From Corallochytrium limacisporum (taxonomy: Eukaryota > Opisthokonta): a DNA stretch of 64,000 nucleotides. The notes below the pieces were generated by a model that saw only the letters and a list, made by a program, of their open reading frames with translations, had not been told where the DNA came from and did not search any database. The DNA lies in NCBI GenBank assembly GCA_002811645.1, contig PDIP01000012.1, positions 54,452 to 118,451 on the forward strand. Direction: 5' to 3'. Position numbers and translations under genes: made by a program. This document shows, one piece after another, positions 18,717 through 28,866 of this stretch (position 1 is its first letter; the number at the start of each line of letters is the position of its first letter).

Positions 18717-19084
18717 GCTTCTTAATGGAGTCGTTTCCTGTCAGTGCGTCATTTCAAGTAGGATATACCACCGAGGCCTTTACATTGTCCTCCATTTCAC
18801 ATGATCTTTGGCTGATATCGAGTGGAGTGCACTTCATTTGTGCTTTCAGTCGAAACCGCTGGTTGGTGAGGGAGACCACCAATTTCTACCCGCGTCCGAA
18901 CGTTGTCCTAACACAAACGCTTCACGCCACTGAGCGTCTGGCAAAGATGGGGGGAGGGGTGGGATACACAGTAGCAGCACTGCAGAAAAAATATCTGGAA
19001 GTTAATACTAGTAGTATGAAGAAATGTATTGAACGTTCGAGTCAAATTGCCTGTTCGGGTGTCACGCACACACCCTTCAGTCAT
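18717..19084. other. Tandem spacer upstream of the SMCR8-like gene
   Basis: These 368 bp lie between the stop of the MscS-type channel and the start of the SMCR8-like gene, both on the minus strand. They should hold the channel's 3' end signals and the SMCR8-like promoter. No coding sequence or repeat is evident. Confidence 0.45.
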
Positions 19085-22000
19085 TTATCCCATCGAGTCT
19101 GTGGGCACTCCCGCAAAGTTCGGTGTCGGATACGAGGGCTTACCGCGGGGGCCTCCAATTACCATCGCGCCCTGCGAGCGGCTATCCAGTAAAGAGACCA
19201 TTTGGGCCGTTCCAGCTGCGCGAATGCCCATTTTCTTGCAGAGGTTGCGCAGGAAGAGCATCATGCGCTCCGCCCTTTCTGCCTTGGGCTTCCAAGCCTG
19301 CCAGTTGTGTTTGGAAGTGAACCAGAAGTTCATGCAAATCTGGTTGGTTTTCGTGTCGAAGCCCGTGACGTACACCAGCGGTCCAGTCTTCCAGTCAAGA
19401 GTCTCTTCTGCGCAGAAGTTGGCGACCTCACGCCGGATTTTGGCGATGTCGTCCTCCGTCGTGTCACCGGCTATGTAGAAATCAATCTCCTCGGCCATGT
19501 TGTTGGATCGGCGCAGGTTGGTGACGATCTTACTCTGGAGCTGGGAGTTGCGATAGTAAATTATATCACCGCGAGTCCTGCGCATGGTTGTTGTGAGCAG
19601 GTTGATCTCCTGGACGAAGTACATCGTGCCGTCAATTTGGAGACGATCGCCAATGTCATAGGGATGGATACCCAGAACAAACACGACACCCTCAAAGTAG
19701 TCTTTCAAAGTGTTGCCAAAGATGAACGCGTAGGTGACCACGAGTGCGGACAGGGCTACAAACATGGGAGCCGGATCAACACCCACAATGATCAGGATGG
19801 CAACAAAGCAGAAGAACCCGCTGACGCTGTTTAGGAACGTGCTCATCGTCTTGGTCAAGGAATCACTAGACAAAATTGACTCTTGCGTTCCCTTACGCTC
19901 CATTATCCATTCCGCAATAAGCGCCCGCCATTCGGAGAAAGTAAAGCCTGCAGTGCTGTCCACCGACACGCTAGACTGAGCTTTCGAGCCGGCAGTAGTG
20001 TTATTGAGCATGCTGAACAGATACCACACCGATCCGGGTTCCAGGAAGTGGGCCATATGTGCGGGCATGAGCTTAACGTGCTCTAGTTCAGTGGGCCAGC
20101 CCTTGCTATTATCCGCGCGGTGCAGGTAGCCTGTGGCATTGGCAAACTGAAGCTTGGCTAGGCGAGAGGCAAAGTCGTGCAGTGACTCATTGGTCAAGTT
20201 GTCCTCGCCAGTGATCCAGGCTCGGCGTAGATCGTAGACTATGTCCATGAGTTCAATAGAGCCGCTACCAATATCTTCAATGTTCCAGCGGGGATCACGA
20301 GCGCCACGCATCAGTTTGAAAGCTGCGGGGACGTAGCCCAACAATTCTTCCTCGGTCAGTTCGTCAGGATACAGCTGTCTGACCTCTTCGACGTTGGGCC
20401 GGGAGGTGCGCAGACCTGTGGTAACCGGGAGGGTGATGTCACGGCCCTCCTTGCTCTTCTTCTCACCAACAGAGCCTGGGTTGACCACCACAGGAACAGG
20501 GATTACGCCGAATTCGCGCGTACCCCCCTCATTGTGGGTCTGACTCCCGACCATCAGGCTTACAGTGCGCTGGTTGGGATCCTGAAGAGTTAGGTCCAGG
20601 GGTACGCTGGCTGGAACGGCCCCGGCTACAGCCGCACCTCCAGCAGCGGCCTCTACATCGGCCTCCTCACCATTGAGCAGGGGGTCGTCTCCGTTACGGT
20701 AGACCATGTACTGTCCCACGGTCCGGCCGAATGTAGACAGGCGAGGATGCTCATTAGCACTTTTAGTACTCCGCAAGACTCGGAGGCTACCCGTAATCTT
20801 CTTGCCATCGGCACGGGTCTCCTGCTCGTCGTCGGAGTCGTCCGTGTCGCAAGAGCTAGGGTCCTCTTCGACGTTCAGCATTTCTGCAGCGCGTTCGCGG
20901 ACGCCTACATTGAGGGCCCCTGTTGTGTGGCGTGGCAGGGAGTCTGGCCGCGCGGAGGGCGAGGTTGGCTGTGATGGCTGCCTTGTATCGGGGTCCTCTT
21001 CCAGAATAGAAGGCATGGGGGCTCCGGGGGGCATGGATGCTCTCATACCTGGCCCTGCTTTCGTTGCCTCCACAATCTTCTCTACTTCACTGTCACTCTT
21101 CTGACGCTTTCTCTGCTCCCGTGCCTCATGGGCTCGCAGCATTTTGCGCAATCTATCGTCCATATCCGCACGCGGAATAGACATTATCTCTGCCATCTTC
21201 GCTAGCGTGGCCACACGCACGAGTCTTTGGCGGTAGAATGTCGAATTGTAGAGGTTCACTGTCAGGGATACACTTGTGAGCTCCTTGAGGATCTGGATCA
21301 CAGCCACGGTGATAATTGACGCGGCCGTGTTGGTGTAGATATTCTCAGATCGATCACTGAGAGCATTGGGGTACTTCGTTCGGTTCGAATATAATGCCTC
21401 GACCAACACCAAAGAAAGAATGCCAGAGAACATAAGAGATGACGGCAAGATGAACAGATCGCTGAACAAACGTTGCAGCTTGCGTACAGGGCCGTACACC
21501 TTCATAACGGCAACGAGTAAGTATATCACCAAGTAAAAGATCGACAGGAAAGCGAAGAAGCCAACAATAATAGCGGTATCTGCCGAAATGTGGTTAAAAA
21601 TCCAAAGGAGGAGGAACATGATCCACAGACCAATGGACAGGGTACTAAGATAAATGAGCTTTCGCACAGCTTGCGAACGAGTCAAGTACCACCGCATTAT
21701 TCTGAAACGCAACCAGTTGAATCCACGCACGATTTTCCAGCTCCTCCATCCACCGATGACGTGAATATTCTTTAGGTATTTCTTCCATTCCTTCTCCATG
21801 CTCTTGCGTACATAAGCAGCGTGGGGATCGTAAATACGAAAATCATCAAATGCTTTGTAGTGGACGTCCAGGTTGTAGGCATTCATCTTCGCCAGCGATG
21901 ACAAGTTACGAACCGATGGGTCTTCCATCCGGCCATCGAACTTCTTGGCTTCCTTTCGCTGCCAGTCCTTAAAGCCAGCCCAAGAATCCCGAGTCTTTTT

Positions 22001-22258
22001 CCCGGCCACTTCAAAGGCATATGCTGTCTTTTTGTTGGCTTGGTCTAGGCTCTCCCGAAATTTCATTTTCTTCTGTTTGCTTGTCTCCACCTCTTCGTAT
22101 GATATGTCGTCTGCCGAACTTGACCCGTCGTCTTGGTCAATGTAGTTTGTGTCAGATTTACGGGCGTGTTCCGGGCCCTCGGAGGTGGACGGCTGTGACC
22201 CTTCGTCTTTTTGATCCGAGACCGGCATATCACCGCTATCCCTTTGCGGATCGACCAT
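19085..22258 (-). CDS. MscS-family mechanosensitive ion channel
   Basis: This 1,057-residue protein belongs to the large eukaryotic MscS-like channels (plant MSL10 / fungal Msy type), which open under membrane tension and protect cells from hypo-osmotic stress. After a charged, Ser/Asp-rich N-terminus come about four hydrophobic segments (residues ~190-340). A long cytosolic linker with Pro/Ser-rich stretches follows, then a pore-lining pair of helices near residues 830-880. The MscS beta domain comes next: HPYDIGDRLQIDG, VQEINLLTTTMRR, IIYYRNSQLQSKIVTNLRRS. The usual PNS strand reads YRNS, and the core Gly-Asp of the IGD motif is kept. I start at the ATG at 22256-22258; a 21-codon longer frame begins with TTG. 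Location (plasma membrane, ER or contractile vacuole) cannot be inferred. Confidence 0.88.
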   Translation of the reverse strand: MVDPQRDSGDMPVSDQKDEGSQPSTSEGPEHARKSDTNYIDQDDGSSSADDISYEEVETSKQKKMKFRESLDQANKKTAYAFEVAGKKTRDSWAGFKDWQRKEAKKFDGRMEDPSVRNLSSLAKMNAYNLDVHYKAFDDFRIYDPHAAYVRKSMEKEWKKYLKNIHVIGGWRSWKIVRGFNWLRFRIMRWYLTRSQAVRKLIYLSTLSIGLWIMFLLLWIFNHISADTAIIVGFFAFLSIFYLVIYLLVAVMKVYGPVRKLQRLFSDLFILPSSLMFSGILSLVLVEALYSNRTKYPNALSDRSENIYTNTAASIITVAVIQILKELTSVSLTVNLYNSTFYRQRLVRVATLAKMAEIMSIPRADMDDRLRKMLRAHEAREQRKRQKSDSEVEKIVEATKAGPGMRASMPPGAPMPSILEEDPDTRQPSQPTSPSARPDSLPRHTTGALNVGVRERAAEMLNVEEDPSSCDTDDSDDEQETRADGKKITGSLRVLRSTKSANEHPRLSTFGRTVGQYMVYRNGDDPLLNGEEADVEAAAGGAAVAGAVPASVPLDLTLQDPNQRTVSLMVGSQTHNEGGTREFGVIPVPVVVNPGSVGEKKSKEGRDITLPVTTGLRTSRPNVEEVRQLYPDELTEEELLGYVPAAFKLMRGARDPRWNIEDIGSGSIELMDIVYDLRRAWITGEDNLTNESLHDFASRLAKLQFANATGYLHRADNSKGWPTELEHVKLMPAHMAHFLEPGSVWYLFSMLNNTTAGSKAQSSVSVDSTAGFTFSEWRALIAEWIMERKGTQESILSSDSLTKTMSTFLNSVSGFFCFVAILIIVGVDPAPMFVALSALVVTYAFIFGNTLKDYFEGVVFVLGIHPYDIGDRLQIDGTMYFVQEINLLTTTMRRTRGDIIYYRNSQLQSKIVTNLRRSNNMAEEIDFYIAGDTTEDDIAKIRREVANFCAEETLDWKTGPLVYVTGFDTKTNQICMNFWFTSKHNWQAWKPKAERAERMMLFLRNLCKKMGIRAAGTAQMVSLLDSRSQGAMVIGGPRGKPSYPTPNFAGVPTDSMG

Positions 22259-24007
22259 ACTTGCCACTGTCTCGCAAAGTGTCCCAATACACTGACTAAA
22301 ATGTTCAGATGTTCGGTTCAATTATGAATACCAACTTAGTGTCTGATGAAGTTACGCCACCTTGGTCCTTTGGATGTTCTATTATTTTCCTGGCACCCAG
22401 GTGTTCATTCCTTCACGCTCGCCACGAGCGGCATAGTGTTCTCTCCAATGGAATCTCTCACAGAATACAGATTCCCACATTTCCTACATACCTCAGCACC
22501 ACACTCGACAAAAATGGAAAGCATGTGTCTGGGCTTAATTGAAGTGGATAGCGATCGCGGTCCGAGCTGATCGGTGTATGTCACTGGGTTACCCTTACCC
22601 CCAACACTGGCAACGCGCCTCCAATGTTTCGATTTGTGGCTACTCCCAGGTCTGGCATCTCCCAAAGGAGCTCTGCACCTAGGTCATAATGAGTATACTA
22701 TTGTTCAGCGGTATGCGGGACCTCTGCCGATAAGGCGAAATTTTGACAAGCGACTCGGCCAAGGCTTTTGACAGGCGACTCGGCCAAAGCTTTTGCCGAG
22801 GCAGGCCCCTCCATGGGCGACAAGGTCCAGCCCCCGCGCGCCTGCGTTTTGCCGTACCAGATTGGTCGTTAGTTCACATTGTGAAGAGATTCAAGGATTT
22901 GCAACAAGCCCCAAGAGGAAGAAGAGAGTAGCGACGAAAGGGAACTGGAAACGGGTCCTGTACAGAGAACGTACGGAAGTCGTTCGTCTGCCCATCAACA
23001 CAAACCCACTTGGCGGCTACGGAAGAAAATTCGGAATCTGATCGATACAACCAACTGCACAGTTAGGAATAGATAGATGCTGTGGGGTTTATCTGCATTC
23101 TACGGTCTCTCTCCTCCGCCGAAGACCTGATAACGCGGGGCCAGAGATCGGCCGCGCCCCAATTCCGATGGCTGCAGTGGCACCGAGGTGGGAATTAAAA
23201 CGGAAGAAAGAGAATGTAAATTTGACCTATTTAAGTGCTGGCGGAGAAAGCAGGGGCGGGAATAAGATTGTCGGGGGACGTCAGTGACTCAATTCACGCC
23301 GCTAACTTTCACATGGTGACCCGGGTGTATTGGGAGCTCATTCTAGCTGCTTCTTCCTCCAATCTCGACATCTAATTAGAAAGACGACCTCGATATTTCA
23401 TCGTTCAGGATATCTGCTGCGCACTGCTTTTTCAAACCATGAAACCATGCGCACGGATGCTCCAACGAGGATTCGCTTTCCCCAGCTTGCTGCTCGGGGC
23501 TGACGGACAGTAGGATTAGAGCACAGACCAGCCACTGTTTTTGCTGCTGGGTCCATCCACACTATGGCAACAGTACTTCTTCTCCAACCCTGTGCGGCTG
23601 ACCTCCTTTGGCATTGCTACTGACTCTTCCTTTTCCCCCTCCCTTCTCCTCTTTGGCCTCCGAAAGGGAGTCCTTTTTTTCGTCAACCCATACGACATAC
23701 GGAAGAGTTTTAATTTGACTGTTGTGCTTGACTCGTCCATATCTCTTCGTATGCTGGCTGTGGGTGGTTTCACCTCTCGTGGGTCTCACTCCGTCACCAA
23801 CCAGCCACTTCTGCGCTCGTTCACGGCGTTCGGTCGATCCGAGCTCTCTGGATCCCACTATCGCTGAGCCCACAGGTACAACAAGGACACCACTCTAGCA
23901 GGATATCACCTGTAATGTTGCGATAAGACAGCGGGAGTCCTGGTGATCTTCAAACGTGTTCTTAGTCGAACGAAGAGAACCTGCAATTTGAACCAAACCT
24001 AGCAACC
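22259..24007. other. Long divergent spacer, channel to paraoxonase-like gene
   Basis: This 1.75-kb spacer separates two divergently transcribed genes. Opposed open frames of 108 codons (23541-23867, plus) and 103 codons (23562-23873, minus) overlap each other and have no recognisable content. A tandem 25-bp duplication lies at 22741-22790. Nothing else that I can name is present; it should carry both promoters. Confidence 0.45.
22741..22790. repeat. Two-copy 25-bp tandem repeat
   Basis: Two adjacent 25-bp units (22741-22765 and 22766-22790) differ at only two positions. Each contains CGACTCGGCCAA preceded by a TTTTGACA-like segment. A third partial copy begins with TTTTG at 22791. The unit contains a GGCC core and recalls a duplicated protein-binding site. 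It lies about 0.5 kb upstream of the channel gene and 1.2 kb upstream of the paraoxonase-like gene. Confidence 0.85.
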
Positions 24008-25777
24008 ATGGGTCTGTATCTGCGAGCGTTCCTGGGCATAGTGCTCTCTTTGGTCGGGCTTCTGGTCTACCAAATCGTGTTTCAGTTTCACATAGCCAAC
24101 ATGCTCGTGTACGGAGCGGAACACGGATCTTGGCGGTGCGAGCGCATTCTCGAAGAGTGGAAGGGTGTTGAAGACCTTACTTTGGTGGCTAGCCGCCCCG
24201 AGAAATATGCTGTCTTTTCCGCCAGTGATAGGCACGCCTTTAGTTTGCCCATGGACCAGATCAATGACGACGCTTCCGTACGTGCTGCCGCCAAGAGTGG
24301 AGTGATGGTTCTGAACCTAGAGACTATGGAGACCAAACCGCTAGAATTGGTTCGATACAAGGGTGACATCAAGGTCCACCTGCACCCTATTGGCCTGGAC
24401 ACAATCGCGTACACCTCTCCCAGCGGATCAGTAACTGATGTTGTCTGGATCATTACTGATGTGGGCTCTGAGCTCGTGATTGCCGAGGTCAGCGATTGGA
24501 GTACACCGGGAAAGGTCGAGGCCCGCGTCATGCATCAATTGCGCGCGCCTGGAGAATTGGAGCGGATGAACAGCGTCGAGGCTCTCGGCAATTGTGCTGC
24601 TATCGTTAGTCGGGACCACCGTTTTGGTCGGGACGAACCAATGCCTCGGTTGGCAGAGACCCTCATGCAGAGGGAGGAATCGGACGTAATCTTAGTTGAT
24701 CACTGCAACCAGGACCGTTTTGGGAGCTCTCGTGGACCGCCCAAGATTCATGTCCTAGCGGATGCTATTGCTTTCCCCAATGGCCTGACCTTGCTGGACA
24801 ATCCGTACCCGGAGTCTCGCAATCAGTGGCCTACCATTCTAGCAGTTTCCTCCACCACGCGCTCCAAAATCCTTCTCTTCGGCGTCAGTCCGGGTGTCCA
24901 AGAGCTCTACAAATCTGCAACTGTTGAAGAAGGCAAACAGGACCCCGACAAATTCGTGGGTCTTTCCAATGTGCGCATTAGTGAAGATGCGCTCCGCACC
25001 TTCCACACAGGCACTGCGGTGCCTGACAACCTCTTCTTGGCTCCCAACGGACGTGATATTGTTGTCGGCTTGCACGTCTCCCCTGTGTCCTTCCTGCTCT
25101 ATGCGGGCAAGTCCGTGAGTCACAGCCCGGGAGAGGTGGCCCTGTTGGATCTTCAAACGGGAGGACTGGACACGCTTGTGCAGACCAGTGGGGCGCTGAT
25201 GAGCAGCATCAGTGGCGGCGTCCCGACCTTCAATGGTCAGATCCTCTCCGGCTCTGTATTTGACTCTGGCGTGGCTATCTGTGATTTCGCAGATGTGCTG
25301 CTGAAAGATAAGGTCGCAGTAGAGGCTGAGTTCACGCGCCGCACGGGTCGTACCCTGGGCTCTGAAGCACCGCCGTCGAAAACTATGGAGCAGACGACGT
25401 CAACGTTGATCCATGACCACAACACAGCAGCTGGAAACCGCCCGACTGCAACCCACACGCCAATGGGAACGGACGTGAAGACTACTCCAGACTCTCCGAA
25501 CAGTACAGTCGAGACGGTAAAGACTGAGTCAACAACCGGTACAGTCACAGCTACGCCCACCGTGCTGGCAGGAGAAAAGGACAACCACAGAACAACATCG
25601 TCCACCGCGACCATGGCCTCTACAACCCTAACAACCTCAAGCACGCGAAAGATAAAGACAGAAGAAAAGACCGCAGCTACTGTCGAAAGAGAGTGGGCTA
25701 CTGCAACCCCCAGGACAACGCAGACCGGGAAGTCGGAGACAGGTGCTGATGGCGTCGGGAAGGGGAAGAAGGCGTAA
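24008..25777 (+). CDS. Paraoxonase/arylesterase-like six-bladed propeller
   Basis: This 589-residue protein resembles serum paraoxonases (calcium-dependent lactonases/arylesterases) over residues ~30-430. As in PON proteins the N-terminus is an uncleaved hydrophobic anchor (residues ~5-27). GVEDL near residue 57 matches the calcium-binding Glu-Asp pair. AFPNGL near residue 258 matches the NG segment of a second ligand. PDNLFLAPNGRDIVVGLH near residues 340-357 matches the Asp-Asn pair and following strand. The catalytic-His loop reads VHLHPIGLD, so the usual PHG order is altered though His residues remain. The segment equal to the PON Asn-Asp pair reads MNSVEALG, with Ser in place of Asp. Residues ~440-589 are a Thr/Ser-rich, low-complexity tail not found in animal PONs. 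Fold is fairly sure; activity is not. Confidence 0.75.
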   Translation: MGLYLRAFLGIVLSLVGLLVYQIVFQFHIANMLVYGAEHGSWRCERILEEWKGVEDLTLVASRPEKYAVFSASDRHAFSLPMDQINDDASVRAAAKSGVMVLNLETMETKPLELVRYKGDIKVHLHPIGLDTIAYTSPSGSVTDVVWIITDVGSELVIAEVSDWSTPGKVEARVMHQLRAPGELERMNSVEALGNCAAIVSRDHRFGRDEPMPRLAETLMQREESDVILVDHCNQDRFGSSRGPPKIHVLADAIAFPNGLTLLDNPYPESRNQWPTILAVSSTTRSKILLFGVSPGVQELYKSATVEEGKQDPDKFVGLSNVRISEDALRTFHTGTAVPDNLFLAPNGRDIVVGLHVSPVSFLLYAGKSVSHSPGEVALLDLQTGGLDTLVQTSGALMSSISGGVPTFNGQILSGSVFDSGVAICDFADVLLKDKVAVEAEFTRRTGRTLGSEAPPSKTMEQTTSTLIHDHNTAAGNRPTATHTPMGTDVKTTPDSPNSTVETVKTESTTGTVTATPTVLAGEKDNHRTTSSTATMASTTLTTSSTRKIKTEEKTAATVEREWATATPRTTQTGKSETGADGVGKGKKA

Positions 25778-25932
25778 GAAACGTGGGTGCCCCAAACACA
25801 GATATCTTGGTTTTATGAATTATGGAGTTGAAAGTAAAGTTATTGTTTCTATATTTCGAACATAAATATCCAAATAGTTGATAGGTTTTGGTTGGAAGGA
25901 ATAGCAATGGTGGATCTTACAATATTTTGTGT

Positions 25933-27771
25933 TCACATCGTGTAGAAATCCTCCTCCTCACGGGCCCAGGCCCACCAGAGCTCCCGATTAGGTTCATGAC
26001 CTAAGCTTTGCTGTGCATAAAAGTCTGGGACATAGGGCAGGTCCGGGGCTGCGCGCAGTTCAAATATGTGGTCACCCGGTTGCGGACTGACGAGTTCGTG
26101 GAGAGTTGGACTCATGAGGGCCGATTCGTCGTCGTTGTCGCTGTGCATCTTCATCGACTGCTGTCGTGACTGTTGACGGACTTTTCGACGAGCATGCACT
26201 GCCATGCTCACTGTAATATGCGTATCGCCGAGAGTGTCCATTACAGTAGCGGCCTGCAGAAACGGTTCACATAGAATAAACCCGTCTCTCGTCTCCAGGG
26301 TGGAGCATGGGGACTCACCGTCCCGCAGACCACGGCCATCAAAGAGCTGCATGAGCCAGGCCCATCGCATGAAGGACCTGAGCTCCGGATATGCAGTACC
26401 CGACATAAAGGCCGGAGCCGTGTTCTTTTTGACATATCGACGAGACGAGGGCCTATCGTTGACTCGATGGGGCCGAGATGGGGACACTGACTGCGACTGT
26501 GACTGCGACATATTCCCTTCCGTCCCCAAGCTCGGCTTCTGCACGCGCGCAAAACGCAGAAGCGCCGCTTTGCAAAATGCCGCAACGCGACTCGCCCCGC
26601 GTGCCTCAAATAGAGGGAACCCGTGGCTGACGATCTCATCTGCGAAGCCCTGGAACTCGGTGCGGGTCCGAAGGTCACGTAGCGTCTCTTGCAAAGGGTA
26701 CATAATCTTCTCAATGACCCAATGGTGCGTCTGAAAAGGCAGCAACGGCACAACCAGTAACGGACACAGTTTCAGACGCAGGTAGACGTCTGCAAGACCA
26801 TTCGGGCTGCGACTGCCAAACTCATGTGCAAGGTCAACGTGTCTGCCGTCGACGTCGAGAACATAGAAGGGTACCGTCGTCCTGCGCTGACAGAGCCATG
26901 CGAACAAACACACATTCGGGCCGGTATGCTGACTTTGGACCATGGCATCCCTATCGTCTCCTTCATCCTTGTTGTCTTTGTTGGATACCAAGTTTGATGA
27001 TGGTGATGGAGAGGCTCCTGCCATGTACGCTGGCGGCTCACTCCGCACCGAAGGAACTCCACCCAAATCAATTGCACTCTCACCGTACTTCAGTTTAAAA
27101 GCAACTACAGCAATGCCAAGTTCCCGTAGGCGCTCCATAATATCGTCCAGGGCGTCCAGCTGATCATATACTCTCTGTCCAGTGTGAAACATGTTCTTGC
27201 CCGTCTTGAGCACCACCCTTAGAGTTGCTTTCTGATCTACAGCATATCGTTTCCGCGCTACTGTGAGCTCGTGGTGGAGCACATCGCTGTGTTCCAAGCG
27301 TCGGCTTAGAGCACCGACGATCAGCGTCACGCAATGCTCTGTGAGGTACTCTCGTGTCCAAAGATCCGGCGGCGTGGACAATCTGCCAGCAGCACTACTG
27401 CCACTGCGAGAGCCTCTGCCGGCCACCGTCGTGCGAGGGGATCGAGGCCTTCCTGGAGCAAAAGATCGGCGTACACCCCCGCTGTTGGCGACAAGGTCCC
27501 GACTTCGCGTCTTGGGCCACTGTGTCAGTGACAATGTTCCAACCGGTGACGGAAGGTCGTAGACATAGGGTGGTTTGCGCAGGGCCAAGTGAGTGGCACG
27601 GATCAGCTCGACATACGAATCCTGGTCAAGCAGTGCAACTATTATTGCTATTTCATGCGGTCCGAGGACAGCCAACGATCCGAGGCATTCTGAAATATGA
27701 TATGGTTGTGACTGGTTTGTTTGACTACTTCCAACCCGCAATTCCAAGGATTCCAGTCCGTAGCTGGCCAT
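25933..27771 (-). CDS. Unrecognised 612-residue protein
   Basis: I do not recognise this protein. It is a single ATG-started frame with no signal peptide and no clear membrane span. Two folded-looking blocks are visible. One (residues ~15-250) has alternating strands and helices, including LTEHCVTLIVGALSRRLE and ERLRELGIAVVAFKLKYGE. The other (residues ~295-450) includes VCLFAWLCQRRTTVPFYVLD and CPLLVVPLLPFQTHHWVIEK. A third short block follows near residues 480-550. They are joined by Ser/Arg- and Gln-rich linkers. The C-terminus is aromatic and acidic (WWAWAREEEDFY). The gene is certainly coding in character and converges on the paraoxonase-like gene at 155 bp. Longin/roadblock-type or TOR-pathway scaffold proteins are possible relatives, but that is a guess. 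Confidence 0.7.
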   Translation of the reverse strand: MASYGLESLELRVGSSQTNQSQPYHISECLGSLAVLGPHEIAIIVALLDQDSYVELIRATHLALRKPPYVYDLPSPVGTLSLTQWPKTRSRDLVANSGGVRRSFAPGRPRSPRTTVAGRGSRSGSSAAGRLSTPPDLWTREYLTEHCVTLIVGALSRRLEHSDVLHHELTVARKRYAVDQKATLRVVLKTGKNMFHTGQRVYDQLDALDDIMERLRELGIAVVAFKLKYGESAIDLGGVPSVRSEPPAYMAGASPSPSSNLVSNKDNKDEGDDRDAMVQSQHTGPNVCLFAWLCQRRTTVPFYVLDVDGRHVDLAHEFGSRSPNGLADVYLRLKLCPLLVVPLLPFQTHHWVIEKIMYPLQETLRDLRTRTEFQGFADEIVSHGFPLFEARGASRVAAFCKAALLRFARVQKPSLGTEGNMSQSQSQSVSPSRPHRVNDRPSSRRYVKKNTAPAFMSGTAYPELRSFMRWAWLMQLFDGRGLRDGESPCSTLETRDGFILCEPFLQAATVMDTLGDTHITVSMAVHARRKVRQQSRQQSMKMHSDNDDESALMSPTLHELVSPQPGDHIFELRAAPDLPYVPDFYAQQSLGHEPNRELWWAWAREEEDFYTM

Positions 27772-28866
27772 CGTCTTTAAAATTGCACAAAATTATCCGA
27801 CTTTCCTTCTTTAAATTCTTTACGGGGAATTAGATTTCTCTAGAATTGGTTTGCTGACACCTGTCCCTGAACTCAGGTGCCTCCAAGTAGCGCCATGGTT
27901 CTTGTTCCTATTGTGGCTCGCTCCCTGTTCTTTCTTTCTCTTCCTTACTTTCCGAGTTTTCGCTCGATTAAACCGATCTTCTCTCACTCCACCATCAGCC
28001 GCTTTTCAAATAGCACACCTGATCACCGTCGAGTGCGAACACCTCAGTCTCTGCGACCCGTGGAAACAAACGACCTCAGCCCTACTCAAGAGGGACCGCT
28101 CTACCACGGACGAGGGGATGTGCCAAACCTCAACCCCATTCAACAGCGCTTGGGGGGTGCAAACCTGGTGCCCCCAGGGCACTTGCTCACACCTGGGGCA
28201 AGCGGGGAAACCACCGGGAGGGATTCCCCGTCGGGGACATCGGGGAAGAAAGGGAGGGGAAGGGCATGCGAGGGTCCCCACTTCCTGTGCCCAGAGTTTT
28301 CATTGTCCCGTGCCTCTGCTGCTCTGACACACAAAGGCGACGAGGGGAGGCAAGAATGGTAGGAGTGGGGAGATTTAGAGTGAAGAATTTGCCACCTGCG
28401 CGGTGAAATGAATGGGAAGGTTGTACTCCTCCCATTCCACTATGGAGAAGGTGGGTTCTCACAAACTAAAATGCTGGCAGGATCCGCACGGAAAAAGTGC
28501 ACGGGCTGTGTCACACCCGTGGGCTCTGAGCAAATTAGATGGATGTGTGCAGCATCTGCTCCTGTTGAAGAGTGACACCTGTGGCCAAAGGTACTTTGGA
28601 GGTTCCGAACAAACTTAGGACTAGAACGCCACTTGCTTTCGAAAAGTAGGTCTAAAGTCACATTGAGGAAACAAGTGGATCACAGGCATATGGCTTATAG
28701 GGCGAAGTAAACTGTGATGCGGCGTTCGTAGAAACATGTGATGAACGTACTAGACATGCGAATTTTAGTGAGCACGACAAACAAATAAACAAACAGCAAG
28801 CAAAAGGACACACACACACGGTGGCAACACAAGGGAAAGATAAACACATTACGAAGCACTAGAGAA
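27772..28866. other. Divergent spacer between unknown gene and COQ4
   Basis: This 1.1-kb region carries the promoters of two divergent genes. A G/C-rich purine stretch at about 28140-28290 includes a perfect hairpin at 28168-28182 (stem GTGCCC/GGGCAC, loop CCA). Open frames of up to 161 codons exist (27877-28362) but have neither recognisable content nor codon pattern like the neighbours. The last 200 bp are AT-rich. Confidence 0.45.

Noticed and set aside
23541..23873. Overlapping 108- and 103-codon frames in the channel/paraoxonase spacer
   Set aside because: Opposed frames over the same bases, with no domain, no conserved composition and no clear start context.
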